A DNA stretch of 64,000 bases from an uncultured Salinimicrobium sp. (GTDB lineage: Bacteria; Bacteroidota; Bacteroidia; Flavobacteriales; Flavobacteriaceae), in contig CAMPKA010000002.1 of assembly GCA_946887075.1 (NCBI GenBank), positions 1-64,000 on the forward strand. Reading direction: 5' to 3'. Each line of letters begins with the position of its first letter. Position 1 is the first letter of the stretch. Positions 19,977 through 27,419 of this stretch are shown here, one piece after another. The position numbers and the translations under genes are program-made. The notes under the pieces were generated by a model that was not told where the DNA came from, made no database searches, and was given only the letters and a program-made list of their open reading frames with translations.

Positions 19977-21392
19977 ATGAACAGAATTTTCAGCATTGCC
20001 ATCAGTGTGTTTATTACCTTGACATTTGTACGCGGGTTTGCCCAGGATTCCGTTTTAAGTCTCGAGGAGAGTATAGAAATGGCCCTCGAACATAATCCGG
20101 ATTTCAGGAGCAGCCAATTGGAAGTTTTGCGCTCGGAGGTGAACTTCCGGCAAGCCAAAACCAACCTTTTACCCCGGCTCAATGGAGATTATAATATCGG
20201 TAAGAGCAACGGGCGCAGCATTGACCCCTTCACCAATACCTATATCGATCAGGACCTTACCTTTTCAAATGCGAGCCTCAGCCTCGAAGCCTCGGTGTTC
20301 AATGGTTTCCGTTTGTGGAACCTGATTCAGCAGAACCGGTTGAATCTGCAGGCTTCTGAGCTAGAGAAGGAGGCCGCAAAACAGGATCTTGTCCTGCAGG
20401 TGACCCTGGCATACCTGCAGGTGCAGAACAACCGGGACCTTGTTCAGCTGGCGGAGAACAGGATCGAAACCACCTCTGAACAGCTGGAGAGGCTCCGCAC
20501 TCTTTTTGACCAGGGAGTTGGAAATCCTGCTGATTATACAGATATACAGGGACAGGCTGCGGTGGATAGAAATGAACTCGTACGTGCTGAATCTGCACTA
20601 GAAGAATCCCTCGTGACCTACAATACACTGCTTAATGGGGAGGAAACATATATCCCAGAAGGAGTGATACTCCCTGCGGAGCTGGAGGCTTATCCATATG
20701 GTGCAGAAGCGGTGTACAAACTCGCCTTACAAAACCTGCCAGGCCACCAGGCACAGGAGTTGCGTGTGGCGGCTTCCAGAAACGGCGTCCAGGCTGCGCG
20801 ATCTTCATACTTTCCTATGGTATCCCTGTTTGCCAGCCTTAATACGAACTATTCCAGTGCCGCGGAGATCTTTCAGGAGGTGGGCACGACGAGGATTCAG
20901 ACCGGGGATTTTATTGAACTCGATGGGGAGCAGGTGCCTGTTCTTACGGACCAGCTTCAGTTTGAGCCTTCCCCGATTCCTTACCGGGACCAGTTCGAGA
21001 ACAACCTGAACTCGATGTTCGGAGTTGCGGTGAATATTCCGATATTCAACGGGCTCAGGGCGAGGAATGCTGTGGCCTTGGAAAAGATCGACCTCCGGGA
21101 ATCCGTGATTGCCCTGGAGAATGAAAAACTGCAATTGGAGCAGGCGATCAAGGAATCGTACATCGCGATGGAAGCTGCCTTCAACAGGTACCATAATCTC
21201 CTGGCCCAGGTAGAGGCATATGAGGAATCTTTCCGGGTATACGAAATCCGGTTCACAAACGGGGTAGCCAATATGGTGGAGTACACCTTAAGCAGGAACA
21301 ATCTGGAGAATGCCAGGATCAACCTGGCCAACGCCAAGTACGAATATCTGCTAAGGGTCAAGATCCTTGACTATTACAGGGGCATGGAATAA
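19977..21392 (+). CDS. TolC-family outer-membrane channel
   Basis: This outer-membrane exit duct for the adaptor-ABC pump above is 471 aa. A signal peptide (MNRIFSIAISVFITLTF, cleaved after GFAQ at about 23) is followed by two OEP repeats. Each has the start pattern of the family (LSLEESIEMALEHNPDF for the first; a long helical repeat ending NLLAQVEAYEESFRVYE for the second). Conserved NVPIFNG-like text appears as NIPIFNGLRARN. It is the last gene of the operon, which ends 34 bases before a convergent gene. Confidence 0.93.
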   Translation: MNRIFSIAISVFITLTFVRGFAQDSVLSLEESIEMALEHNPDFRSSQLEVLRSEVNFRQAKTNLLPRLNGDYNIGKSNGRSIDPFTNTYIDQDLTFSNASLSLEASVFNGFRLWNLIQQNRLNLQASELEKEAAKQDLVLQVTLAYLQVQNNRDLVQLAENRIETTSEQLERLRTLFDQGVGNPADYTDIQGQAAVDRNELVRAESALEESLVTYNTLLNGEETYIPEGVILPAELEAYPYGAEAVYKLALQNLPGHQAQELRVAASRNGVQAARSSYFPMVSLFASLNTNYSSAAEIFQEVGTTRIQTGDFIELDGEQVPVLTDQLQFEPSPIPYRDQFENNLNSMFGVAVNIPIFNGLRARNAVALEKIDLRESVIALENEKLQLEQAIKESYIAMEAAFNRYHNLLAQVEAYEESFRVYEIRFTNGVANMVEYTLSRNNLENARINLANAKYEYLLRVKILDYYRGME

Positions 21393-21425
21393 GGCGTCTG
21401 GTCGCTTTAGCCCCACCCTCTCCAT

Positions 21426-22673
21426 TCAGAAGATCCTGTATCCCAGATGAAGCGAAATGTTGTCCATATCTGCCAGCCAGTCAAAAATATAATGGCCTGG
21501 GACCGTATGGCGGCCATTTGTTCTCCTCGGTGTATCGTATTGGATTTCTGCGGAGAGACGTTCCCAGAAAACCATCCCCATCCGTAGCTTAAAATAGAAG
21601 CTTTGGGACAGGCTGTTGATCTCCGGTTTCAGCTCATAGCGGGAACCCCTGTCAAAAACAATTTTGCTGTGCAGTGGGATGTCGAAAGCGGGACCGGCTC
21701 CCACAAAGAGACGGAGCGGTCCCGGAAGATAGAAGGAATACTTGGCTCCCAGGGCTCCTGAAAGAAACTCATGCTCTAGTAGAACCAAGGCGGCTTCATT
21801 GGTCGGAAGTCCCCGATCCTGATGAGATGCCCCTGTCTTCTTAAGACTTCTGTAGAAAGCCTCCAGGCTTAGCGCCCATTTCTTTTGATGGAACGGCAGC
21901 ACCATTTCTCCCTCGATCCCGAAACTCACAGTCGGATCGAATCCAATGCTTTCCCCGGTTAACGATAGCCCCTCCTCCACATCGAAGGAGCTTTGATGGA
22001 CGCCTCCCTTGAGGAGCAGGTGGAATTTAGCCTTGTCCCTGATGCGTTCAATCAGAACAGGATCAGAATCCACGCAGGTGTTGTAATTACTGAAGTATTC
22101 CACCAGATCCTTCTGGGAATAATCTATGTCCCGGTAATGTTCTGCCGGTAACCGGCCGCAGTTAAGGTCCTGAAAAAGCTGCTTTCTGAACCGCGTGTTG
22201 CTCAAAATACTGTTGCCCTGGCGGTACTTCTTGAATCTCAGGGCCTGTATCTCCTGGTCGGGTAGACGATAGTAGAACTGCCTGGTCCGTCCTTCCTCAA
22301 AAATAAAGAGATCAGCTTTGCCATCCAGAAGCTGGCGCAGGTAGACCATCTCATCCTCAAAGTCCTGCTTTGGATGAGAATCAAGATGCTCCAGATCTTG
22401 TGGAGCACGATCGATAGGCGCGACGAAGCGGACATATCTGAAGCGCCCTTCAATCCCGAATTCCCTGACTTCGTTTAGGCCGGATACTTCTGTGGGAGCG
22501 GATTGGCTGTTTTTCCAGGTAAAGTCGGTGGGGTTGCTTTTCCAGTCCCGGTTGTGGATCAGGATTTCTTTGCGATTTCCCTGATTGTCTATGAGATAAC
22601 CTTTTTCAAATGTGATTTGCCCAACTGACGGGAGACTCAGGAGCAAGAAGGCCAGGAATAAGATCTGTTTCAT
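21426..22673 (-). CDS. Predicted outer-membrane protein, unknown function
   Basis: I do not recognise a named family. The 415-aa protein has a signal peptide (LFLAFLLLSLPSVGQ). Residues about 20-160 begin with a sequence about a stored output (GYLIDNQGNRKEILIHN) seen in uncharacterised Bacteroidota secreted proteins. From about 215 onward, alternating hydrophobic/aromatic strands and a C-terminal aromatic-rich strand ending in YRIF fit a beta-barrel inserted by the BAM machinery. It converges with the TolC gene. It is probably a surface or outer-membrane protein of unknown role. Confidence 0.65.
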   Translation of the reverse strand: MKQILFLAFLLLSLPSVGQITFEKGYLIDNQGNRKEILIHNRDWKSNPTDFTWKNSQSAPTEVSGLNEVREFGIEGRFRYVRFVAPIDRAPQDLEHLDSHPKQDFEDEMVYLRQLLDGKADLFIFEEGRTRQFYYRLPDQEIQALRFKKYRQGNSILSNTRFRKQLFQDLNCGRLPAEHYRDIDYSQKDLVEYFSNYNTCVDSDPVLIERIRDKAKFHLLLKGGVHQSSFDVEEGLSLTGESIGFDPTVSFGIEGEMVLPFHQKKWALSLEAFYRSLKKTGASHQDRGLPTNEAALVLLEHEFLSGALGAKYSFYLPGPLRLFVGAGPAFDIPLHSKIVFDRGSRYELKPEINSLSQSFYFKLRMGMVFWERLSAEIQYDTPRRTNGRHTVPGHYIFDWLADMDNISLHLGYRIF

Positions 22674-22808
22674 CGGGAACCAAGATAAGGTTTTTTAAGA
22701 ATTCTTTAAGAGAATCTTGCCTTTTATATACGAAGCCCGGCTCCCGATACCATAAACAGCGGGATTGGTGCTTGTCTTTCCGGGAATTAACAACCGGAAA
22801 GCCTGCTA

Positions 22809-23381
22809 TTACTCTGATTTGGCCGTCCCGGCAGCCTTGATTTTCTGATAGTAATCCTGCAGGTCTGCTTCCAGTTCCCCGGGAGAGGCTTCCTTCATCT
22901 TTGTGAGCAGATCTTCCCCCGGTGTGGTAGTAAGCCTGACCCCTGCGCTGATTGCGGTCAATACCCCGCGATTATTGAAAAAGAAGGCCCTGGGTACGGA
23001 ATTCTTTCCCTGGTTGAGCCTCCTGAAAAGCTCCTGGTTTGGATCGAGCAGTACCTCCAGAGGCCAATCGGACTGCCCGACCAACTCCCTGACCTCCTGA
23101 AGTCTCTCAGGAGCATCAATGGAGACTGCGATGACTCTCACACCAGTTTCCTTTTCCCAGGCGGGAAGCAGCTTTTTGAGCGTTTCATATTTGATCAGGC
23201 AGGGTTTGCACCAGGTGGCCCAGAAATCGAACACTACAGGAGCTTTTCCATCAAAATAGGAGGTGGTGGAGACCTCCTGACCATCCAGGTCCTGAAGTAG
23301 GATTTCAGGAATCCTGGAGTTTTCCTGTCCATGAATCAGATTGGAAAGTACCAGGAGAAAAAGGAGACAGATTCTTTTCAT
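22809..23381 (-). CDS. TlpA-like secreted thioredoxin
   Basis: This is a 190-aa exported thiol-disulfide protein. A signal peptide (ICLLFLLVLSNLIHGQ) precedes an AhpC/TSA-Redoxin fold whose active site reads FWATWCKPC, with cysteines at about 58 and 61. The cis-Pro side is in VPRAFFF. The family reduces periplasmic disulfides, for example in cytochrome maturation or in response to secreted-protein damage. It is followed on the same strand by no close gene; the FG-GAP gene lies 21 bases upstream and may be co-transcribed. Confidence 0.88.
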   Translation of the reverse strand: MKRICLLFLLVLSNLIHGQENSRIPEILLQDLDGQEVSTTSYFDGKAPVVFDFWATWCKPCLIKYETLKKLLPAWEKETGVRVIAVSIDAPERLQEVRELVGQSDWPLEVLLDPNQELFRRLNQGKNSVPRAFFFNNRGVLTAISAGVRLTTTPGEDLLTKMKEASPGELEADLQDYYQKIKAAGTAKSE

Positions 23382-23402
23382 AGGACCTTATGTTTTTAAA
23401 TT

Positions 23403-24659
23403 TCAATCTTGCAGAAATAGCTTATCCCCGCTGCGGAAGTTACCGAGGTAGATGTCAGGTTTTTGATCCCCATTAAAGTCATGGATCGCGGCATCTACGC
23501 CCATAACCTGGAATCGCCCTAATGTGGAGGTCGTGATATCTTCAAAATAGCCTTTACCATTGTTACTGTAAAGAAGAGGACCCTGCGTGGTCACCAGTAG
23601 CAGATCCTGATCGCCATCGGCTTCCAGATCGGCAAAATTAGCATCAATAACACTATAACTATTGCTGAACCCAAGCCGTTCCTGGGCCTCGTCTGTAAAT
23701 CCTGAATTGGAGTGGATCAACAGCCGTTGAATCGGTTGCATTTGCTGGAACATGAAAACGTTGGCGAAGTAAAGATCCTCTTCCCCGTCGGTATTGACAT
23801 CGCCGACGGCTATCTTCCGGGTCTCTCCTGATTCCTGTACGGATGCCGGAAAATACCTGGTGGTCGCATCGGTAAAAAAGCCCATGCCATCGTTCAGCAG
23901 TACCTGGTTCTCCTGTTCATTCCCGACCAGGACATCTGGATCTCCATCTTCATCCAGGTCGTCAACCACCAGATCCTGTGTAATATGAGAATTCTTTGGA
24001 AGACGTGTGGCAGTCTCATCTACGAATTTTCCCTTGCTGTTTCTTAAATAGAAATTCTGGCCGTTGTTCCCGATGATCAGGTCGGTAAATCCATCTCCAT
24101 CAAAATCTGCAGCAACAATGGCATTTGAAATACCGGTCACCGGGAAACTTTCAGAGTGATCGAGGAAAACTCCTTTGCCGGAGTTGAGATAGTACTCATT
24201 GGCCTGGTCATCCTCAGAAACAAAGACCAGGTCCAGATCCCCATCCTGGTCAAAATCAGCCAATGCGATGTCTTCGGAATCGTGGTGCGGATGATACGCA
24301 AATGAGGAAGTTCCGGTTTGCTTTGGGTCAGGTAAAAGATGGGAACCATCCAGGAAGTTTCCCTTTCCGTCGTTGAGCAGAATTACATTCTTCCTGAACT
24401 CAACTGCGATGATAATGTCGGGATCCTGATCAGCATCGATATCCCCAACCGCAATGTCCATGGAATTGTCCGCACCCCGCACAACGGAAGGCAATCCTGC
24501 ACTGACATCAATGAAATGTTGTGCTGATGCAGGAACCCAGGGAAACAGGGCTACGCCCAGCATCAATACCGTTCGAAGACTTGCCCGTGACGACTCATGA
24601 AGAGCATTTGTTTTGGCGACCATAGCTTCGGATTTACTTAGTAGGTCGCTCAATTTCAT
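23403..24659 (-). CDS. Secreted FG-GAP/VCBS-repeat protein
   Basis: This is a 418-aa exported repeat protein. At least six repeats carry the calcium-loop pattern DxDxDxDxD (for example DIDADQDPD, DFDQDGDLD, DLDEDGDPD, DLEADGDQD, DFNGDQKPD), each followed by a hydrophobic strand. This is typical of a seven-bladed propeller of the FG-GAP/integrin-alpha type used for adhesion or carbohydrate binding. The hydrophobic segment VLMLGVALFPWVPASAQ near residue 45 is the probable signal peptide; the Met at residue 13 is an attractive alternative start because it shortens an unusually long N-region. It lies next to the thioredoxin gene in the same direction. Confidence 0.8.
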   Translation of the reverse strand: MKLSDLLSKSEAMVAKTNALHESSRASLRTVLMLGVALFPWVPASAQHFIDVSAGLPSVVRGADNSMDIAVGDIDADQDPDIIIAVEFRKNVILLNDGKGNFLDGSHLLPDPKQTGTSSFAYHPHHDSEDIALADFDQDGDLDLVFVSEDDQANEYYLNSGKGVFLDHSESFPVTGISNAIVAADFDGDGFTDLIIGNNGQNFYLRNSKGKFVDETATRLPKNSHITQDLVVDDLDEDGDPDVLVGNEQENQVLLNDGMGFFTDATTRYFPASVQESGETRKIAVGDVNTDGEEDLYFANVFMFQQMQPIQRLLIHSNSGFTDEAQERLGFSNSYSVIDANFADLEADGDQDLLLVTTQGPLLYSNNGKGYFEDITTSTLGRFQVMGVDAAIHDFNGDQKPDIYLGNFRSGDKLFLQD

Positions 24660-24958
24660 AAAACGTAACGCCCGGGATCTGGGTCGTGATGCCAGAGCGG
24701 TAGAAATTGATTTCCCTGATCCAGTTTAGGCGATGAGGCATTGCTCTCACCAATTCTTATCCCTGTCCGGGACAGATCCTGTTCCCTATACCTGGTCAGG
24801 AGGCGATTCACATCAGAAAAAGAGGGGTTCACATCAAAAAAACAATTTCCTGGTCCAGGACCGACTATGTTTGTGGCATTCAGAACCTTTAATGCGTACT
24901 TTTATAAATCCGCATTTTGTTCGGTACAATCTTGTTCTAACTCCGTTAACTTTAAAAA
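24660..24958. other. Divergent intergenic region with short repeats
   Basis: This separates the FG-GAP gene (minus) from the phosphatase fusion gene (plus). TTCACATCA occurs at 24807-24815 and 24828-24836, 21 bases apart, and TCCTGG-T-CCAGGA at 24848-24860 is an inverted repeat. These are candidate operator elements for one of the two divergent genes. No RNA gene or small ORF is convincing. Confidence 0.3.
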
Positions 24959-25918
24959 ATGAACATCCTCCTCCTTCTTGTTTTGTTCGTAATATCCCCA
25001 TGCCGGTCACAGGACCCTGAGCCGGATTTTTCCGATATTGATACCCTGGTTGATTCCTTATACGAGGTGATTTCCGGACCTGCCGGAGAAAGGGACTGGG
25101 AACTGTTCAGATCCCTGTTTCATGAGAAGGCCCTTATCGGCCATCCGATGGCTACTCCCGGGGGAGAGAATTCCTTCTCCTTTTTTACACCCGAGGATTA
25201 TATCGACAGGAATGGTCCTTTAATGAAGACAAGGGCTTTTTATGAAGAGGAACTGGGACGGAGCGTTCATATTTACGGCGGAATAGCGGAGGTTTTTTCC
25301 GGGTACCGATTCGAACTGCATGATCAGGGCCGTAAGATCATTCAGAGGGGAGTGAACAGCTTTCACCTGGTCTGGGACAATGGAAGGTGGTATGTATCTC
25401 AGCTGATCTTTCAGCCGGAAACCCCGGGGAGCCCGTTACCAGAGGAAGTGATGGAGCCTGATATGGTCCGGAAGCTAAAACAGGAACCAAAGACGACCAC
25501 TATTTATTTTGTCCGTCATGCAGAAAAGCAGGATGACGGAACAGAGGATCCGCCACTGAGCCCGAAGGGTAAGGAACGGGCTCGGAATCTTGCCCGGTTT
25601 CTTGCAGACAGGGAGGTGGATCTGGTGTTCAGCACTCCCTTTAAAAGGACGATGCGGACGGCAGAACCTCTGAGCAGGCAGATCGGCAAGGAAACTCTGG
25701 TATACGATCCCGGAGATCCCGGGGCTCTAACCAGGATCATTAACGATCATGTCGGCGAAACCCTGCTGGTTGTCGGACACTCCAACACAATTCCGATGAT
25801 GATCAACACCCTGGCAAAGCAACAGAAAGTTCAGCCCCTGTCCGAAGAGGACTATGGGCGATTGTTTCAAGTATCCTTCAGCCCCGAAACCTTCGAGCTT
25901 AAGGAATACACCTTCTGA
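24959..25918 (+). CDS. Exported NTF2-like / histidine-phosphatase fusion
   Basis: This 319-aa protein has two parts. After a signal peptide (ILLLLVLFVISPC) the N-terminal half, about 25-150, resembles an NTF2-like/SnoaL-type domain (IRDWELFRSLFHEKALI-type start, then VNSFHLVWDNGRWYVSQLIF). The C-terminal half, about 180-319, is a SixA/phosphoglycerate-mutase-type histidine phosphatase with the catalytic RHAEK (His about 187), the phosphate-pocket Arg in FKRTMRTAE and the second His in VVGHSNTIP. The fold is known for phosphomonoesterase or phosphohistidine hydrolysis. Export and the N-terminal partner suggest a periplasmic enzyme; the substrate is unknown. Confidence 0.75.
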   Translation: MNILLLLVLFVISPCRSQDPEPDFSDIDTLVDSLYEVISGPAGERDWELFRSLFHEKALIGHPMATPGGENSFSFFTPEDYIDRNGPLMKTRAFYEEELGRSVHIYGGIAEVFSGYRFELHDQGRKIIQRGVNSFHLVWDNGRWYVSQLIFQPETPGSPLPEEVMEPDMVRKLKQEPKTTTIYFVRHAEKQDDGTEDPPLSPKGKERARNLARFLADREVDLVFSTPFKRTMRTAEPLSRQIGKETLVYDPGDPGALTRIINDHVGETLLVVGHSNTIPMMINTLAKQQKVQPLSEEDYGRLFQVSFSPETFELKEYTF

Positions 25919-25919
25919 T

Positions 25920-26465
25920 ATGTCCGGGGGAAAATTCCTGATCGTTACCCTGCTCGGCTTGCACTGTGCCACTGGAAACGCTCAGGATGCCACGGTGGAA
26001 ATGGACATATTAAATGTTCAGGCCGGCCTCCTTGCTTTTTTTGTCAGCTATGAAACGAAACTTGGGAAGGAAACGAGCCTTCGCCTGGAGACGGGACTGG
26101 ATAATGCCTGGTCGGGTGGTTTTTCGGGGGAGGAGATCACCGTTATCTCCCCGCTGCTGAACATCGCTCCAATGTGGTACTACAATCTTCCGAAAAGGGC
26201 TTCCCAGGGGAAATCGGTTGCAGGCAACAGCGGCGATTTCTTAGCTTTTAGAAGCGTTTACTATCCCAGCTGGTTTACAGGTATCAGACCGCAGTTGACA
26301 ATTCTGCCAACCTGGGGCATGAGAAGAAGGTTCTGGGACAATTTCCATTATGAGTTGGGTTTCGCGGCGGGATATAGGCACAGGTTCTATGGAGATGATT
26401 CCCTTACCACTCGACCCGGTAAAGCTGTATGGCAGCTACATCTAAGACTGGGATACGGCTTTTAA
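25920..26465 (+). CDS. Small predicted outer-membrane protein
   Basis: No known family is recognised. The frame is open further upstream, but the ATG at 25920 starts one base after the preceding stop and directly yields a signal peptide (GKFLIVTLLGLHCATGNAQ), so I choose it (181 aa). The mature part alternates hydrophobic and polar residues, is rich in Trp/Tyr and ends in LHLRLGYGF. That C-terminal aromatic residue is expected of a small outer-membrane beta-barrel. It is probably translationally coupled to the phosphatase fusion. Confidence 0.6.
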   Translation: MSGGKFLIVTLLGLHCATGNAQDATVEMDILNVQAGLLAFFVSYETKLGKETSLRLETGLDNAWSGGFSGEEITVISPLLNIAPMWYYNLPKRASQGKSVAGNSGDFLAFRSVYYPSWFTGIRPQLTILPTWGMRRRFWDNFHYELGFAAGYRHRFYGDDSLTTRPGKAVWQLHLRLGYGF

Positions 26466-26617
26466 GACGGCGGGCAATTTTTTTGTCTGCCTAAGGGAGG
26501 CGACTTTTCTTGCACCCACCCTGCTGTGGTAACTTTTGAAGTGGGATGCTGTGCTTCGCTGACGAACTTTTTTCTCCTGGAGCATTGATATTTCAGAATT
26601 AATGCTATTTTTACCCC
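26466..26617. other. Intergenic region before the arg leader
   Basis: This region contains no gene. GCCT-AAGGG-AGGC followed by GACTTTTCTT near 26490-26512 is a weak terminator candidate for the preceding pair. The 3' end carries the candidate arg promoter listed separately. The rest shows nothing notable. Confidence 0.35.
26584..26613 (+). promoter_or_regulatory. Candidate Bacteroidota promoter of the arg operon
   Basis: ATTG (26584-26587) is followed after 18 bases by TATTTTTA (26606-26613). This matches the Bacteroidota vegetative consensus (TTTG, 19 bases, TAnnTTTG) at most positions. Transcription would start at about 26618-26621, right at the GTG of the arginine-rich ORF, so that ORF could be leaderless. 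Confidence 0.4.
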
Positions 26618-26713
26618 GTGAATGATACGGTAACCATATCAGTTCCCTTCAGGATTTCTCCTGAATTCTTCTTTAGGCGCCGTAATGGCCGCCGCACGTT
26701 TGTGCGCGCTTAA
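26618..26713 (+). CDS. argL: Arginine-rich leader peptide of the arg operon
   Basis: This is a 31-codon ORF, GTG start and TAA stop, 75 bases before the first arg-operon gene. Seven of 31 residues are Arg, and the tail RRRNGRRTFVRA has six in twelve. Its codons include AGG, CGC and CGT. An in-frame TAA at 26600-26602 rules out a longer upstream start. The Arg cluster directly ahead of an arginine-biosynthesis operon is the hallmark of a ribosome-stalling attenuation leader, as known for his, trp, leu and ilv operons. A 7-bp hairpin (TTCAGGA/TCCTGAA, 26648-26665) lies within the ORF before the cluster and CGCAC/GTGCG (26693-26706) within it. The ORF is seen; the attenuation role is inferred. 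The symbol argL is mine. Confidence 0.6.
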   Translation: MNDTVTISVPFRISPEFFFRRRNGRRTFVRA

Positions 26714-26720
26714 TCTTTAT

Positions 26721-26783
26721 GGAACCCAGGTGAGTCCGGTTCCCCCTCTGAAACCCAACATTTATTTTTTAATTTAATTTTTT
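26721..26783 (+). promoter_or_regulatory. Candidate attenuator between leader and arg genes
   Basis: GGAACC (26721-26726) can pair with GGTTCC (26738-26743) around an 11-base loop. The second arm overlaps an alternative weaker hairpin, GGTT (26738-26741) with AACC (26752-26755). Then follows a U-rich RNA tract (26757-26783, mostly T). Mutually exclusive helices ahead of a U tract are the expected design for transcription attenuation, but the stems are short and the U tract is not tightly placed. Confidence 0.35.
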
Positions 26784-26788
26784 AGCTG

Positions 26789-27418
26789 ATGAAGTTCGTC
26801 ATTGCTAATGAATCTCATGCCAAATTTGCTGAGATCATCTGTTCCACTATTGAGGAGTCCGCAAAGGTCCGCGGAACCGGGATCGCGAGAAGAACACCGG
26901 AGTACATCCTGAAAAAGATGACCAATGGTAATGCCATCATTGCCCTGGATGGGGACCGGTTTGTCGGATTCTGTTATATCGAGATCTGGGGCCATGAAAA
27001 ATTTGTCGCCAATTCCGGACTTATCGTGCACCCGGATTACCGGAACCGGGGTGTGGCCAAGGAGATCAAAAAGGCAGTATTCGAGCTCAGCCGGAAGAAA
27101 TATCCCAATGCGAAAATCTTTGGAATCACGACAGGGCTTGCCGTGATGAAGATTAATTATGAACTGGGATACCAGCCGGTAACTTTTTCCGAACTTACGG
27201 ATGACGAATCTTTCTGGAATGGGTGCCAGACCTGTAAGAATTTCGATATTCTGACCCGGACAGAAAGAAAGATGTGCCTGTGCACCGGGATGTTATACGA
27301 CCCGGAGAAAAAGGCAAAGGAAAGGAAGAAGGGAGACCTCAATGGCAAAGCCTTCACCAGATTAAAAAGCATTAAACAAACCCTGTTCTTCAAGAAGGAT
27401 AAGGAAAAAACCCAATGA
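26789..27418 (+). CDS. GNAT N-acyltransferase, likely first arginine-pathway step
   Basis: This 209-aa GCN5-related acyltransferase opens the arg operon. The acyl-CoA loop is in VHPDYRNRGVAKEI (about 80-93). No argJ or argA of the classical kind is present in this operon, so this protein is the natural candidate for N-acylating glutamate, using acetyl- or succinyl-CoA. A conspicuous cysteine set near the C-terminus (CQTC at 146-149, CLC at 163-165) could bind a metal. The last 25 residues are very lysine-rich. The stop is one base before the argG start. Confidence 0.82.
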   Translation: MKFVIANESHAKFAEIICSTIEESAKVRGTGIARRTPEYILKKMTNGNAIIALDGDRFVGFCYIEIWGHEKFVANSGLIVHPDYRNRGVAKEIKKAVFELSRKKYPNAKIFGITTGLAVMKINYELGYQPVTFSELTDDESFWNGCQTCKNFDILTRTERKMCLCTGMLYDPEKKAKERKKGDLNGKAFTRLKSIKQTLFFKKDKEKTQ

Positions 27419-27419
27419 T

